Shown: positions 7,961-14,421, numbered from the stretch's first letter. The stretch is DNA of 20,544 bases from SAR324 cluster bacterium (GCA_002401295.1 NVSR01000022.1:2701-23244), one strand, 5' to 3'. The notes: generated by a model from the sequence alone, not told the origin. Made by a program: numbers and translations.

Positions 7961-8300
7961 ACTCTTGATCTAAGTTCAGTCCGCATAACGTTTCGACCAC
8001 TGCCACCAGTTTTTTCGCGGCTTCAAGGGGTTGTCCTTCAAAGTCCTTCTCCACCTCTGAGGCCAGTTGGCTGGGAAGTTCCAGCCCATAGTTAGCCGCA
8101 GCCCCTTTAATATCATGAGAAATCGCTTTTACAGTAGAGTGATCTCCCGTATTGAGAGCTTCCTGCAGTTGCTTCACCTTTTCCTGGAAGTCATCTAATA
8201 CATCAACGATCATTTCTTGGAGATCCTCAAGATCCAAGCCCATTCGATCAGCAGCCTCCTGCATATCATGTAAAACGCTTTCCCGTGTCATTTCCGACAT
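7959..8300 (-). CDS. HPt (histidine phosphotransfer) domain protein
   Basis: A stand-alone 113-residue phosphotransfer protein that would shuttle a phosphoryl group between hybrid histidine kinases and response regulators in the cytoplasm. The HPt motif S-H62-D-I-K65-G66-A-A-A-N70 has the phosphorylatable His followed by the characteristic K-G at +3/+4. The rest is all-helical, as expected of a four-helix bundle. The ATG at 8298-8300 is chosen because GAGGA precedes it at good spacing; an upstream GTG (8357) adds 19 residues without a comparable ribosome binding site. It lies 85 bases downstream of the PilP-like gene on the same strand and is convergent with ctpA. No kinase or response regulator is present in the window, so its partners are unknown. 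Confidence 0.88.
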   Translation of the reverse strand: MSEMTRESVLHDMQEAADRMGLDLEDLQEMIVDVLDDFQEKVKQLQEALNTGDHSTVKAISHDIKGAAANYGLELPSQLASEVEKDFEGQPLEAAKKLVAVVETLCGLNLDQE

Positions 8301-8385
8301 AATTCCTCGTTTAATTTTAGGATCAAGATGACTTTGGCTAGTTAACCAGTGGCTCACCTACTTTATTCAAAATCACCCAATTAAA

Positions 8386-8700
8386 TTATTGGTATGTTGT
8401 AGTGATAGGAACTTGATATATCTTATCTTTGATTTGATAACGTAAGTATTGGGGGCGAATTCTCAAAATAGTCCTCCCCTCTAGCCGATCTCCAACAACC
8501 AAAGTGTATTGCTTATCATCTAACTCTATGATTGCAAAATACTTTCTGTGGATCGAAGCGTATCCCTTATAAGTGAGTTCAGCAAGTAGTTTTGTGGGCT
8601 TTTCTTTCATCTTTGCGAATTTACTGGCAAAGGGATTTGCTGGAAGAACAGACACTCCCGTGAGAATCAAAAAAGTAATCAGCAGGAAAATTGGTTTCAT
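8386..8700 (-). CDS. PilP/GspC-like periplasmic protein
   Basis: A 104-residue exported protein: signal peptide or N-terminal anchor (residues 1-20, possible cleavage after L-P-A), a basic linker and a small beta-rich domain (about 40-100) containing Y-T-L-V-V-G-D-R-L-E-G-R and a following I-x-x-I/L strand pattern. This resembles the homology region of PilP (type IV pilus) or GspC (type II secretion), which contacts the secretin N-domain. It is shorter than typical PilP (about 170 residues). The ATG overlaps the upstream PilO-like stop by four bases, so translation is coupled. The assignment rests largely on gene order and domain style; the sequence is divergent. Confidence 0.6.
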   Translation of the reverse strand: MKPIFLLITFLILTGVSVLPANPFASKFAKMKEKPTKLLAELTYKGYASIHRKYFAIIELDDKQYTLVVGDRLEGRTILRIRPQYLRYQIKDKIYQVPITTTYQ

Positions 8701-9230
8701 AATTTCACAAAGAAATAACGCAATTCCACGATTGCTATTAAAGTAGGGGATTTACTACCATAATCTTGACTTTTCAGCTGATAACTCTTGATGAGCATTT
8801 GATTATCAGCCCGTAAAAGATCGTTAAAATAAGCCATTTGTTCTTGATAACTTCCTGAAATTTCCTGTTGAATTCGCAATTGATGCACCCATTCAACGGG
8901 TTCCAAGCTTTCTACCTGCTGCTTCACCAAATGTAACACCCTCTGCTTCAGCATTCCAGCCAACATATTTTCCCAACTCTGACCCCCCGGTTTTGAGAGC
9001 TCTTTCGACTTTGCCTGGATCCCTTGATAGACTGGTCGGTGATACTCCATTTGCAACACAAATCCCTGCAAAAACTTCTTTTCTTTCCATAATTCATCGA
9101 TTCTTTTCTCTAAGTAGGGAATTTTATCTTTTAAGGGCAAGATCAAATTCACTGCTACCAGAATCAAGACCCCTGCTAATAAGCAAAAGCGTTGCAATAA
9201 GCCTTTATCAATCCTCATGGAAAACCACAT
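8697..9230 (-). CDS. PilO/GspM-like inner-membrane protein
   Basis: A 177-residue bitopic protein: cytoplasmic N-terminus, a hydrophobic segment (about 14-34), a coiled-coil stretch (about 37-60) and a C-terminal ferredoxin-like domain beginning near E-I-S-G-S-Y-Q (about 123). The I-S-G-x-Y-x-x-x-x-x-F pattern, followed by a last beta strand, is characteristic of PilO-type proteins, which dimerise with PilN in the type IV pilus alignment complex (GspM in type II secretion). It overlaps the PilMN-like gene by 23 bases. A second ATG four codons in (9218) would reduce the overlap; neither start has a strong Shine-Dalgarno. Confidence 0.68.
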   Translation of the reverse strand: MWFSMRIDKGLLQRFCLLAGVLILVAVNLILPLKDKIPYLEKRIDELWKEKKFLQGFVLQMEYHRPVYQGIQAKSKELSKPGGQSWENMLAGMLKQRVLHLVKQQVESLEPVEWVHQLRIQQEISGSYQEQMAYFNDLLRADNQMLIKSYQLKSQDYGSKSPTLIAIVELRYFFVKL

Positions 9231-10488
9231 CTGCCGAGAGATTCACTCTGATTACATATTGTTTCAGCCCCTTCGTTTGATAAGGGATTTCTTTTTCCTC
9301 AATCAAACGTGCGGGGGCCTGATCAAAAGTAAGCTCTTTCAATAATTTAGGTATAGCCGGATCCACGCCTTTCTCACTCAGCAATGCTATTTCCACCTCT
9401 GCTTCTCTAATGTGAATGTATGAGATCCATAAAGCTCTGCCTTGCAAGCCTTTTTCTATCAAAGTAAATACTTTTTCAAGGTCATGATTTGTATCCTGAA
9501 TCGTTTCTACTAAAGTCACCTGCTTGAAATAACTCTGCTCTATCAAAGCCACCTGCTGATGCTCTTGTGTCGTTTCCTGAAGTTGAACTATTTCATGTAG
9601 TAATTTTTCCTGCTGCGACCTGAGGGTAAAATACTGATAGTTCACTATTGCAGCCCATAGTAGGAAGCCTAAAATACCTGCGACTATCAGAGATAACGGA
9701 TGAACTAACTTTTTCAAGAAATACCAGGTTATTCCCCCAGAGCGCCTGTTGATTTTAAAGCGCTTTTGTTCTCCTACCGGAAAGCAAAGAGCGGCCATAA
9801 CTATGCCTAACCTGTTAATCTGCGGCTTATCTTCAAAGAAGGAAACCTCAAGCATTGCTGGTTGTTCTTCCGTGGGATTGAATATTACCTGCAGAGACTT
9901 TTTTTTCTCCTCAAAATTTGGATTCACCTGATAATTATTCAAGAGTTGAAACACAGGGACTGATGAGGACCAGGTAACCTGAAGCGCTTCCTCCTCCCAG
10001 AAACATTGAAGCAAGGGTTCTTGCCTGAGTTCTTTCTGAGGGAAGGCGAGGATATTTTCAACGAAAAAAGGCAGTGCGGGTTGCCATTTTCGTGCTCTTC
10101 GATGTTTCCTCAGTTTTCGCAATAAACGCACACCTTCATCTGTTAAGTGAGAATGGATCGTAATGGATTTTTTTTCCGTTACCTGAATAGACTGAATCCA
10201 CCTTCTTTCCGGGGGAATAATACTAAAGGGAAGCACTTGCACATCTGCCTCCATCAACTCTCGACCTTTTAAGTGTATTGTTTCGTGTATATAAGAGAAT
10301 ACCCAGGGAGCTCCTAAAAGTAATAAGGTGGGGGCTTTTTCTTTCAATACAGGCCCCAACTGTTCATTCAGTACCTCTCGAAAATCTGCTGTTCGCTGGA
10401 CAGAATGAATTCGATTACCGTGAAATAACAACAAACGGTGGATAGAAGCCCCCTGATGAGAGAGGATTTTTTCCGATTTTTTTTTCAC
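9208..10488 (-). CDS. GspL-like (fused PilM/PilN-type) assembly protein
   Basis: A 426-residue bitopic protein with the architecture of GspL: a cytoplasmic N-terminal region (about 1-255) that could be a degenerate actin-like (PilM) fold, a single membrane helix (about 262-284), a coiled coil (about 290-315) and a periplasmic ferredoxin-like C-terminal domain as in PilN (about 330-426). No intact actin-family nucleotide-binding motif was recognised, so the PilM half is inferred from position only. The start is GTG at 10486-10488 with GGAG eight bases upstream; an A9 run covers codons 2-4. It heads a three-gene overlapping set with PilO- and PilP-like genes; the cognate ATPase, platform, secretin and pilins are absent here. 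Confidence 0.65.
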   Translation of the reverse strand: MKKKSEKILSHQGASIHRLLLFHGNRIHSVQRTADFREVLNEQLGPVLKEKAPTLLLLGAPWVFSYIHETIHLKGRELMEADVQVLPFSIIPPERRWIQSIQVTEKKSITIHSHLTDEGVRLLRKLRKHRRARKWQPALPFFVENILAFPQKELRQEPLLQCFWEEEALQVTWSSSVPVFQLLNNYQVNPNFEEKKKSLQVIFNPTEEQPAMLEVSFFEDKPQINRLGIVMAALCFPVGEQKRFKINRRSGGITWYFLKKLVHPLSLIVAGILGFLLWAAIVNYQYFTLRSQQEKLLHEIVQLQETTQEHQQVALIEQSYFKQVTLVETIQDTNHDLEKVFTLIEKGLQGRALWISYIHIREAEVEIALLSEKGVDPAIPKLLKELTFDQAPARLIEEKEIPYQTKGLKQYVIRVNLSADVVFHED

Positions 10489-10766
10489 ATTTCTCCAACA
10501 TTAACTTAAAGAAACTAAATTACCTGCCCCCTCGATACAAAATAACAGACATAATCAAGCCCAAAACCCCACTTTCTCCAAGTAAAACTTTAATTGCTTT
10601 TAGGGAAATAGAAGAAAATAAGCTCCATTCGCAGGATGCCTTAACGCTAACGAATGTGATGATCCTAGCTGATATTTCAGCTAAGATAAACTATTTCCCC
10701 TTAGTTTTTCCAATCATTTTTCCTGAAGCTTGAGGGAGAAGGCTAGCTTGATTTTTATCGCAAAAA
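10489..10766. other. AT-rich intergenic region with a glycosyltransferase-gene fragment
   Basis: About 280 bases between the unknown third lux-cassette gene and the GspL-like gene, both on the minus strand. It contains a perfect 7-bp dyad with a 4-base loop, TAGCTGA (10666-10672) and TCAGCTA (10677-10683). Overlapping it, 10653-10675 matches 22 of 23 bases of the start of the glycosyltransferase gene at 15742-15764. No open frame with a ribosome binding site was found, and no convincing promoter for the pilus-like operon. Confidence 0.6.
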
Positions 10767-11267
10767 TTAATCTAAAAAAGTAATACCTAATCTATCAGAT
10801 AAAAGAATCGCTAACTCATCAATCACTTCCTGGCCCCCTTGGCTATGTGTAAACCCTGTTGAGTATCCATCTTTTATATAAAACTCTGCCATGCTGTTCA
10901 CTAGAATTTCCCATTGGTACTCATTCGGACCGAGGTATTGAATTGTGACCAACCTTTCTTCGTCCATCAGCTCAGTAATATTTTCTTTAAGGTAGCCATT
11001 CGAAGGAAGCACCTTTTTGACTTTTGCTGGCTCTACTTTTCTTGAAAAGATAATGTCTACATTTTGAAGGCCCTCATCTTTTGTCAATTCTCCCAGGGCA
11101 GTCACATTAATGGAAAGTTTTTTTAAATTTTCTCTGAAATCAAAGCAAAAATCACTTTCAAGAGTATCAACAACCTCCTCTAAAAGTTGTAATCTTATCT
11201 TTTCTCTTCGCTCTTCTTCTGCTTTTCGCCTTTTTACTTCTGAATGAAAATCGATGACTTTACCCAT
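10767..11267 (-). CDS. Unknown protein downstream of luxR (third gene of the lux cassette)
   Basis: A 166-residue, predicted soluble protein of no family I recognise. The N-terminal 35 residues are highly charged and helical (K-R-R-K-A-E-E-E-R-R-E-K). The middle alternates charged and hydrophobic residues, with V-D-I-I-F near residue 70. The C-terminal part contains the aromatic stretch Y-L-G-P-N-E-Y-Q-W-E-I-L and a final helix ending in L-S-D-R-L-G-I-T-F-L-D. The start is supported by AAGGG about eight bases upstream. It lies 111 bases after luxR on the same strand, so it may belong to the luxI-luxR transcript or have its own promoter after the hairpin at 11385-11403. Function unknown; a quorum-sensing-linked role is suggested only by position. 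Confidence 0.75.
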   Translation of the reverse strand: MGKVIDFHSEVKRRKAEEERREKIRLQLLEEVVDTLESDFCFDFRENLKKLSINVTALGELTKDEGLQNVDIIFSRKVEPAKVKKVLPSNGYLKENITELMDEERLVTIQYLGPNEYQWEILVNSMAEFYIKDGYSTGFTHSQGGQEVIDELAILLSDRLGITFLD

Positions 11268-11378
11268 TATTTACCCTTCAATTACTTGACTAAAATGTTA
11301 CCAATTCTTCCAACTAACTAAAAATTAAACATGACAGCCTATCATCTCAACCAGTGAGATAGACTCCATAAAAAGTGC

Positions 11379-12122
11379 TTAGGAGGGTGTGGAGTCCACA
11401 CCCAAATAAAGTTGATCCTTACTCTGTACTCCCATCTTCTTTTTTATCAGTGAAAAATGTTTGGAGACAGAACTTGCCGTGATATTACATGCCTCAGCAA
11501 TTTGGTCATACTTCATGGAGGTTTTGAGTAGCTTATAAACAGTAAATTGCTTGTCCGTCAGATTTGCTGTTTTTCCAATTTTTGCTCTATCAGGAATGCC
11601 AGCAATATGAGGTATTAGCTGAGACAGAATATTTACGATGCGTGGATCCTTTGTATCTGGAATTTTAGGCCCGGCAATACTGAAACTGGCATACATAGCA
11701 CGATTCAATTGATATAAAATTGAATATCCATTGGTCCCGGGAGGAAATTGAAAATGTTCCATGATTCTAAAAAACTCTGAATTGGGTCTTTTTTCGTAAG
11801 TTTCTTTCCAAAATTGACACGTAAATACACCTTTTACAATTTGATCAAAAGCTTCCTGAAAAATGGGATCAATATTAAATAATTTCTTGCTAAAATAAAA
11901 CTCTTCAAAGTCTGGAATTCCGTTAAACCACTGAATACCTTCGGCTGAATGAACTTCTCTCTTAATGACTACGAATTTGCCTATTGAGTAATCTTCAAAT
12001 GGAATCAGAGTTTTTATTTTTTCAATTGTGGCTTGAGTATCAACTTCTGTTCTGCATTGATAGATCTCAGATATGATTTTTAGGAGTAACCGAACTTCCT
12101 TTTCTGGAAGGGATTCATTCAT
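11379..12122 (-). CDS. LuxR-family quorum-sensing regulator
   Basis: A 247-residue transcription factor with an N-terminal autoinducer-binding domain (about 15-175) and a C-terminal LuxR helix-turn-helix (about 186-240, L-T-D-K-Q ... Q-I-A-E-A-C-N-I-T-A-S-S-V-S-K-H). In the ligand domain, TraR positions Y61, D70 and P71 appear preserved as Y76, D85 and P86, whereas W57 and W85 correspond to F72 and F100. In the DNA-binding domain the usual Glu of LTxRE is Q192, and the Gly before the recognition helices is replaced in the S202-M203 region. It should bind an acyl-homoserine lactone made by the adjacent synthase, but these substitutions mark it as divergent. AAAGG precedes the ATG. It is 56 bases downstream of luxI on the same strand. 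Confidence 0.9.
   Translation of the reverse strand: MNESLPEKEVRLLLKIISEIYQCRTEVDTQATIEKIKTLIPFEDYSIGKFVVIKREVHSAEGIQWFNGIPDFEEFYFSKKLFNIDPIFQEAFDQIVKGVFTCQFWKETYEKRPNSEFFRIMEHFQFPPGTNGYSILYQLNRAMYASFSIAGPKIPDTKDPRIVNILSQLIPHIAGIPDRAKIGKTANLTDKQFTVYKLLKTSMKYDQIAEACNITASSVSKHFSLIKKKMGVQSKDQLYLGVDSTPS
11385..11403 (-). repeat. GC-rich perfect dyad at the 3' end of luxR
   Basis: GGGTGTGGA (11385-11393) and TCCACACCC (11395-11403) are exact inverted arms around one central base, forming an 8-bp stem with a 3-nt loop in RNA. It lies inside the last codons of luxR. On the minus strand a TTTTT run follows about 10 bases after the stem, a weak terminator arrangement that could separate luxR from the downstream gene. 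It could equally be an operator. Confidence 0.6.
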
Positions 12123-12178
12123 ATCAAAACCTTTCGGTTCAAGGTATAACCTGACTTTTAAAAGCCAAGTAATATGGA

Positions 12179-12832
12179 TTAAGTTAACAAAAATTTATTG
12201 AAATAGTTGCTGTCTATTTTAATAGATACAAGTTCAAGTAATCCAGTTTTAAAGAACTTCTTAGGATCTAATAATTCCCAATCAATGACTGTAGGAACCG
12301 TAAGATTTTTCGCTGAAGATTTCCTTTTGCTATCAATTCGGTAAATTGGTAATCCTTGCCTTCTTAGCAACCTAAATATAGGCATTAGAAATACACAGTA
12401 AACTTTTCTAGCTCCCTTCATTAAACAGTATTCATAGAAGGAATAAAGGAAAAGTTGACTATAAAAGACTTTGTACCCATTAATCTGATGCTGCCCTCGA
12501 AAATTTCTTGAAACAAAATATCGAGTTGATTCTACTGAATCTAAAGTTTTGACTAGAGGCTGATCAATCAGTAATTTGAAAACATCAACTTTTTCAAACA
12601 TCCATGGACTAGTATGTTTGGTAATACGGGTAAAGGCTACCAGTTTATTACCATCAAACAACCCCAAAAAGTCAGAACCAACATCAAATTCATCTGTCTC
12701 ATACTTCTCTGAATCGGTCCAACCCAGTTCTTCAGTGAAGATATCGTGACGAAGTCTGAAGGCTTGCGCTCTCTCTTCTTCCGTAACAATCAGCCTAGCA
12801 ATCAATTTTTTTTGAGTAATTCTTTGATTCAT
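12179..12832 (-). CDS. Acyl-homoserine-lactone synthase (LuxI family)
   Basis: Synthesises acyl-homoserine lactone from S-adenosylmethionine and an acyl carrier, releasing a diffusible quorum-sensing signal. The 217-residue length is normal. All residues conserved in AHL synthases are visible at correct spacing: R28, F32 and W38 (R-L-R-H-D-I-F ... L-G-W), E45, D47 and D50, R69, and E101-S-T-R104. The C-terminal acyl-binding half is more divergent, so the acyl chain cannot be predicted. AAGGA lies close upstream of the ATG. It is the first gene of the luxI-luxR-unknown series, reversed relative to the common separate or luxR-first arrangements. A hairpin with a T-rich tail lies about 65-85 bases upstream in its leader. 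Codon composition is AT-rich like its neighbours in this accessory stretch. Confidence 0.92.
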   Translation of the reverse strand: MNQRITQKKLIARLIVTEEERAQAFRLRHDIFTEELGWTDSEKYETDEFDVGSDFLGLFDGNKLVAFTRITKHTSPWMFEKVDVFKLLIDQPLVKTLDSVESTRYFVSRNFRGQHQINGYKVFYSQLFLYSFYEYCLMKGARKVYCVFLMPIFRLLRRQGLPIYRIDSKRKSSAKNLTVPTVIDWELLDPKKFFKTGLLELVSIKIDSNYFNKFLLT

Positions 12833-12894
12833 TTGTCCTTTTTTATCTGAATTTTGTGAAATCTACAACAAAAATAAAACTTCAAGGATAAATG

Positions 12895-12918
12895 AAAAAT
12901 AAAAGCCTACAAGAGGCT
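12895..12918 (-). terminator. Terminator-like hairpin in the luxI leader
   Basis: On the minus strand AGCCT (12914-12918) pairs with AGGCT (12904-12908) around a 5-nt loop and is followed by TTTATTTTT (12895-12903). The stem is only five base pairs. There is no gene upstream that it would need to terminate, so it may attenuate luxI transcription or end a small transcript from the intergenic region. Confidence 0.35.
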
Positions 12919-13408
12919 AAAATCTCGCATTACCTTAAATTTTCAGTGTCTATTTTTTATGCTCTATCTCCAGTCATTAAGGGTGGATCATTCTTCCTAC
13001 AAAGCAAATCCCCATGGCATGTTATCCCGCTTTATACGGACTGGTAGCTACTGATAGCATCTCTTGTATATTTCATAATGTTCAGACAATCTACCTCCCA
13101 AATAGGTGGACAGCATCTCCATGCTTAAGGGCAAATATCAAGCTTTTTGTTACTTAAGATACAACTAAATACTGTTAACTTTTGGCAGTATCCCAGCATG
13201 CTAGTGCTTAATTTTTGGTACCTTGTAATTATTTACACTGCTTGTTAGAGCTACTTATCAACAATAGTTAAGTTCGTTAGATAAAAGTGTAAGTAGTGCC
13301 TGTGTAAAAAAGTCTTATCCTATGATCTCGACCATGAATTACGAGACTCTCAGTAAGATGGAGAGATTTTATCAGTAGAGGTGTCAGATGATGAAACGAC
13401 AGGACAAA

Positions 13409-13432
13409 CTGAGATAGCTGTAACTATCTCAG
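13409..13432. repeat. Perfect 9-bp inverted repeat CTGAGATAG-N6-CTATCTCAG
   Basis: Arms CTGAGATAG (13409-13417) and CTATCTCAG (13424-13432) are exact inverted copies with spacer CTGTAA. The site is about 175 bases upstream of the AP2-like gene and about 577 upstream of luxI. The core TGAGATAG recurs at 11355-11362 after luxR. It could be a regulator operator or the stem of an RNA hairpin. Confidence 0.7.
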
Positions 13433-13485
13433 CTTGCTGATTCCTGCCAACGCCAGTCAGTAGATTCCCGAGAAGAAGACTAACT

Positions 13486-13512
13486 AAACCAGCTCTGTGA
13501 GCATGCTGGTTT
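13486..13512. repeat. 8-bp inverted repeat AAACCAGC-N11-GCTGGTTT
   Basis: Exact arms at 13486-13493 and 13505-13512 with an 11-base loop. It lies about 95 bases upstream of the AP2-like gene and 53 bases from the preceding 9-bp dyad. No T-run follows on the plus strand, so termination is unlikely there. Confidence 0.6.
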
Positions 13513-13607
13513 CTCCTTAAAAAATCAAGCAAACAGCATCATTACCACACCTGCACTCTCTTCCCGGATCAGGTGAGGGGTGATTTCTGCTTCTAATGAG
13601 GTAAGAT

Positions 13608-14099
13608 ATGACGATTTCTAGAATAGATCAGCCACAGAAGTATCAACATGGTTGGTGGGTACGATATTTTGAGTATGGTGCAAAAAGACCTGTAGCTCAG
13701 AAATTTTTCTCCGATAAAATGTATATGGGCCGTGAATTTTCCTATTTGGAAGCTCAAAAATTCGAGCGACACCTCAAAGAAAAATTCAACTATAAAGATC
13801 GCCGCCAACCTGAAGGTTCTCCTAATCCAGATATCCGACGTCCTAAAATAAGGAATAAAGCAAATAAAACAGGTATTTTGGGTGTACAGAGGTCACGACG
13901 AATCAGACCGGGAGGCAAGATTTATGAAGCCTATATCGCCTCTTATCCCATTGCTCCGAGAAAGAACAAACTGCATGTTTACAGCATCAGTAAATTTGGA
14001 GAAAGGGCCGCTTTTCGTTTGGCAATCATGGCAAGAATCATCGGTTTATCCAATTACTATGACGAGAGGTACCGACTGAAAGACCAATTTGAGGACTGA
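13608..14099 (+). CDS. Protein with two AP2-like DNA-binding domains
   Basis: A 163-residue basic protein with two consecutive AP2-like modules. The first (about 12-58) reads H-G-W-W-V-R-Y-F, then K-F-F-S-D-K, then S-Y-L-E-A-Q-K-F. The second (about 86-145) reads N-K-T-G-I-L-G-V-Q-R, a three-strand core and the terminal helix G-E-R-A-A-F-R-L-A-I-M-A-R. AP2 domains bind DNA through a three-stranded sheet. In bacteria they occur mostly next to HNH endonucleases in mobile elements, but stand-alone two-domain versions are known. No nuclease motif is present. GAGG precedes the ATG at good spacing. It diverges from luxI across a long gap, so a role in transcriptional control there is possible but inferred. 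Single-copy in this window. Confidence 0.75.
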   Translation: MTISRIDQPQKYQHGWWVRYFEYGAKRPVAQKFFSDKMYMGREFSYLEAQKFERHLKEKFNYKDRRQPEGSPNPDIRRPKIRNKANKTGILGVQRSRRIRPGGKIYEAYIASYPIAPRKNKLHVYSISKFGERAAFRLAIMARIIGLSNYYDERYRLKDQFED

Positions 14100-14421
14100 G
14101 AGGTACTTTCTAGCAGAACAATAAGTGAGGACTGAGGGGGAAAACAGGTATTTGCTCCCCATTTTCAGAGCTAGAGAGTTGTAGTTTCTCCAGGGAGCTT
14201 TTTTACTCACATTACCTTTTTTTTTGGGCTTGCTTCTTGGGGAGAATTCAACGATTCTTGCCCCATGGCACAGCCTGGAGAGGATGTGACCTATCACCTT
14301 TGTTAATATAGGTTTTTTTTGCATAGGTTTCGGTGATGCTCTTAGTCTCGCCGATGGCTTCATGGTCTCTGTGAGAATCCCCTGATCTAGCGCTTAACGA
14401 TGTTTTTTCAGTAGTAGTATT
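14100..14421. other. Intergenic region after the AP2-like gene
   Basis: About 320 bases with no supportable gene. It begins with a second copy of TGAGGACTGAG (14126-14136) that duplicates the end of the AP2-like reading frame (14090-14100), then two weak hairpins with T-runs, then T-rich and mixed sequence up to the GTG start of the acyltransferase. No clear promoter or ribosome binding site for the acyltransferase was identified. Confidence 0.6.
14136..14204 (+). terminator. Candidate terminator region of the AP2-like gene
   Basis: Two weak hairpins in series. GGGGG (14136-14140) with a following AAA pairs with TTT and CCCC (14157-14160), then ATTTT. Next, a stem of GAGA (14174-14177) and TCTC (14187-14190) is followed by six T (14199-14204). 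Either could end the AP2 transcript; both are imperfect. Confidence 0.35.

Larger units (their letters stand above)
12833..13607. other. Long AT-rich intergenic region with several dyads
   Basis: About 775 bases between divergently transcribed luxI and the AP2-like gene. No convincing coding frame: the longest minus-strand frame (13350-13532) is low-complexity in composition and starts at TTG. It contains the terminator-like hairpin 12895-12918, the short dyad AGCAT-N4-ATGCT (13113-13126), a 9-bp dyad at 13409-13432 and an 8-bp dyad at 13486-13512. It probably holds the promoters and operators of both flanking genes and may encode a small RNA. No perfect 20-bp lux box was found. Confidence 0.7.

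Noticed and set aside
13418..13432. LuxR-type box (CTG-N10-CAG) within the 9-bp dyad
   Set aside because: The internal spacing is N9, not N10, and the flanking bases do not extend the symmetry, so it is not called as a canonical lux box.
13350..13532. 60-codon minus-strand frame in the luxI-AP2 gap
   Set aside because: It starts with TTG, overlaps both dyads, shows no recognisable domain and its composition looks non-coding.
14046..14363. 105-codon minus-strand frame overlapping the AP2-like gene end
   Set aside because: It overlaps a better-supported gene, is rich in basic low-complexity residues and has no ribosome binding site.
10489..14421. Recent mobile element or genomic island
   Set aside because: No integrase, transposase, terminal repeats or attachment-site duplication was found; only AT-rich composition and accessory gene content suggest a different history.
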